A stretch of DNA of 64,000 nucleotides, taken from positions 124,001 to 188,000 of the forward strand of contig NZ_JAIUKZ010000007.1 in the NCBI RefSeq assembly GCF_020165985.1, given 5' to 3'. The stretch's first letter is position 1; every line of letters begins with the position of its first letter. Below the pieces are notes generated by a model. The model saw nothing but the letters and a program-made list of their open reading frames with translations, searched no databases and was not told the DNA's origin. Below are positions 62,935-64,000 of the stretch, in pieces. A program made the translations under genes and the position numbers. The stretch is from Bacillus sp. RAR_GA_16 (GTDB lineage: Bacteria > Bacillota > Bacilli > Bacillales > Guptibacillaceae).

Positions 62935-63865
62935 TTATAAAGAACTGAATAAATCACTTGATAAATAACGTTCGCCAGAATCACATGTCATTGTAACGAC
63001 AACCTGGTTAGGTGATAGGCGCTCAGCCACTTGCATTGCTGCAAAGACGGCAGCACCTGAAGATGGACCTACAAGCAACCCTTCTTCTCTAGCCAATTTG
63101 CGCGTCACTTCATACGCTTGTTCATCAGTAATTTGAATGATTTCATCATAAACCGATGTGTTGAGAATATCTGGTATGAACCCTGGGCTTGTTCCTACAA
63201 GTTTGTGTTTCCCTGGCTTTCCACCGGATAGAACAGGCGATTCCCTCTGGTTCCACAACGTGTACAGTAAGGTCAGGAAAGTGTTCTTTTAGGACTTCAC
63301 CTGTTCCTGTAACGGTTCCACCTGTTCCTGCAGTTGAAATAAAGGCAGCCGGAGTAACCCCGAGGTGCTTCATGGCATCTACTATTTCAAGCGCTGTTGA
63401 AGTTCGATGGGCATCTGGATTAGCAGCATTTTCAAATTGCATGGGGATAAAGCTATTATCAATGGTTTCAGCAATTTCTTTTGCTTTTTTGATTGCTCCA
63501 GGCATTTTCTCAGAAGATGGTGTAAGCACAACCTTCGCACCGTAGGCTTTTAGTAGCTTAATGCGTTCTTGTGTTGCGTTATCAGGCATGACAATAATAG
63601 CAGGGTAACCTTTTGCAGCAGCATTCATAGCAAGGCCGATGCCGGTATTGCCGGAAGTTGGCTCAATGATTGTCGAATCTGCGTTAAGTAAGCCATCTTC
63701 TTCTGCTTTGGCAATCATATTATACGCCGCGCGGTCTTTCACGCTTCGACTTGGATTAAAGTATTCGAGCTTAGCGTATATCTTGGCGCCATCAGGATTT
63801 GGCACTCGGTTTAATTTGAGTAAAGGTGTATCGCCAATAAGATCGGCCAAATTTTCATAGATCAT
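62935..63865 (-). pseudogene. cysK: Cysteine synthase (O-acetylserine sulfhydrylase), +1 frameshift
   Basis: This PLP enzyme makes cysteine from O-acetylserine and sulfide. The first frame (63865 to ~63240) has the PLP lysine motif NPSRSVKDRAAYNM, EPTSGNTGIGLAM and STAGTGGTVTGTGEVLK, up to HVVEPEG. The second frame resumes with SPVLSGGKPGKHKLVGTSPG and continues through GLLVGPSSGAAV to SSDLFSSL. Removing one base from the GGG at 63243-63245 (minus-strand AGAGGGAATC to AGAGGAATC) joins them into a normal 309-residue enzyme. The break has the same context as that in menC. The PSRSVKDR form recalls YtkP as much as CysK. Confidence 0.85.
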
Positions 63866-63975
63866 GTAAGCACATCCTTTTCATACAAGTTAAGGTTAAC
63901 TTTCCTAGTTTATTGGTCAGTATAGAAAGTGGTAGCGGGAATCGTTCCCCTTAGTGTTTTCTAATACTGTTCCCC

Positions 63976-63981
63976 ATTATA
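63976..63981 (-). promoter_or_regulatory. Extended -10 promoter for cysteine synthase gene
   Basis: On the minus strand TTTTGCTATAATGG contains TG-n-TATAAT, an extended -10. It lies about 110 bases before the cysK start; the -35 region is at the window edge. No T-box or S-box core was seen in the leader. Confidence 0.6.
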
Positions 63982-64000
63982 GCAAAAGATAAATCTTTCG

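Overview
The window is a low-GC Bacillaceae chromosome segment. Gene order follows the Bacillus subtilis 'yt' region (menFDHBEC, ytkD, ytlDCA, pckA, metK, ytoA, ytpAB, ytqB, yttB, leuS, ytwF, ytfP/ytgP, ytzG, ytzE, ytjP). SAM-box and T-box leaders, strong AGGAGG-type ribosome binding sites, frequent GTG/TTG starts and small sporulation-type proteins fit an aerobic, spore-forming relative of B. subtilis, probably of the alkaliphilic/halotolerant Bacillus-like genera. This placement is inferred from protein resemblance, not from a marker gene. No rRNA or tRNA gene, CRISPR array, prophage or integrated plasmid was seen.

Layout. 1-0.6 kb: one end of an IS3-family element with a programmed frameshift signal. 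0.6-8.3 kb: unknown membrane protein, sporulenol/squalene-hopene cyclase, S-adenosylmethionine decarboxylase with no ATG/GTG/TTG start, aldehyde dehydrogenase, sugar kinase, M42 peptidase. 8.3-12.4 kb: a 23-residue leader ORF and two terminators ahead of the BmrCD multidrug ABC exporter. 12.4-14.4 kb: DUF3231 protein, secreted nuclease, zinc-ribbon microprotein, and repeat array A. 14.4-24.2 kb: menaquinone biosynthesis (DHNA-CoA thioesterase and menA on minus; menF-D-H-B-E-C on plus), with menC frameshifted. 24.2-31.7 kb: micropeptides, a UvrD-like helicase, an EcsB-like permease without its ATPase, a lipoprotein, YtkD. 31.7-39.5 kb: CDF transporter, ytlDCA ABC importer, pckA, repeat array B, SAM riboswitch, metK. 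39.6-42.7 kb: envelope cluster (PAP2 phosphatase, GT4 glycosyltransferase, UDP-glucose dehydrogenase homologue lacking its catalytic Cys). 42.8-48.3 kb: carbonic anhydrase-like protein, lipase, tetraprenyl-beta-curcumene synthase, tRNA methyltransferase, MFS transporter. 48.4-54.3 kb: T-box leuS, tandem rhodaneses, lytic transglycosylase, DEAD-box helicase. 54.3-64 kb: flavoprotein, lipid flippase, collagen-like peptide, pseudouridine synthase, PRC-barrel protein, YtzE, K+ channel, dipeptidase, frameshifted cysteine synthase.

How the genes work together. The men genes cover isochorismate to demethylmenaquinone. YtpB (44.5 kb) makes the C35 terpene that the cyclase at 2.3 kb would close to sporulenol. 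metK makes SAM, which the SAM riboswitch senses and speD consumes.

Main points for a second look: (1) two tandem arrays of ~118-nt repeats whose stems covary between copies; (2) a probable ribosome-controlled attenuator for bmrCD; (3) speD apparently starting at ATT/ATC; (4) an optimally placed internal ribosome site in the K+ channel gene that would release a free RCK domain; (5) two +1 frameshifts (menC, cysK) in the same AGAGGGAATC context, suggesting systematic sequence error; (6) the catalytically altered UGD homologue in an envelope cluster.
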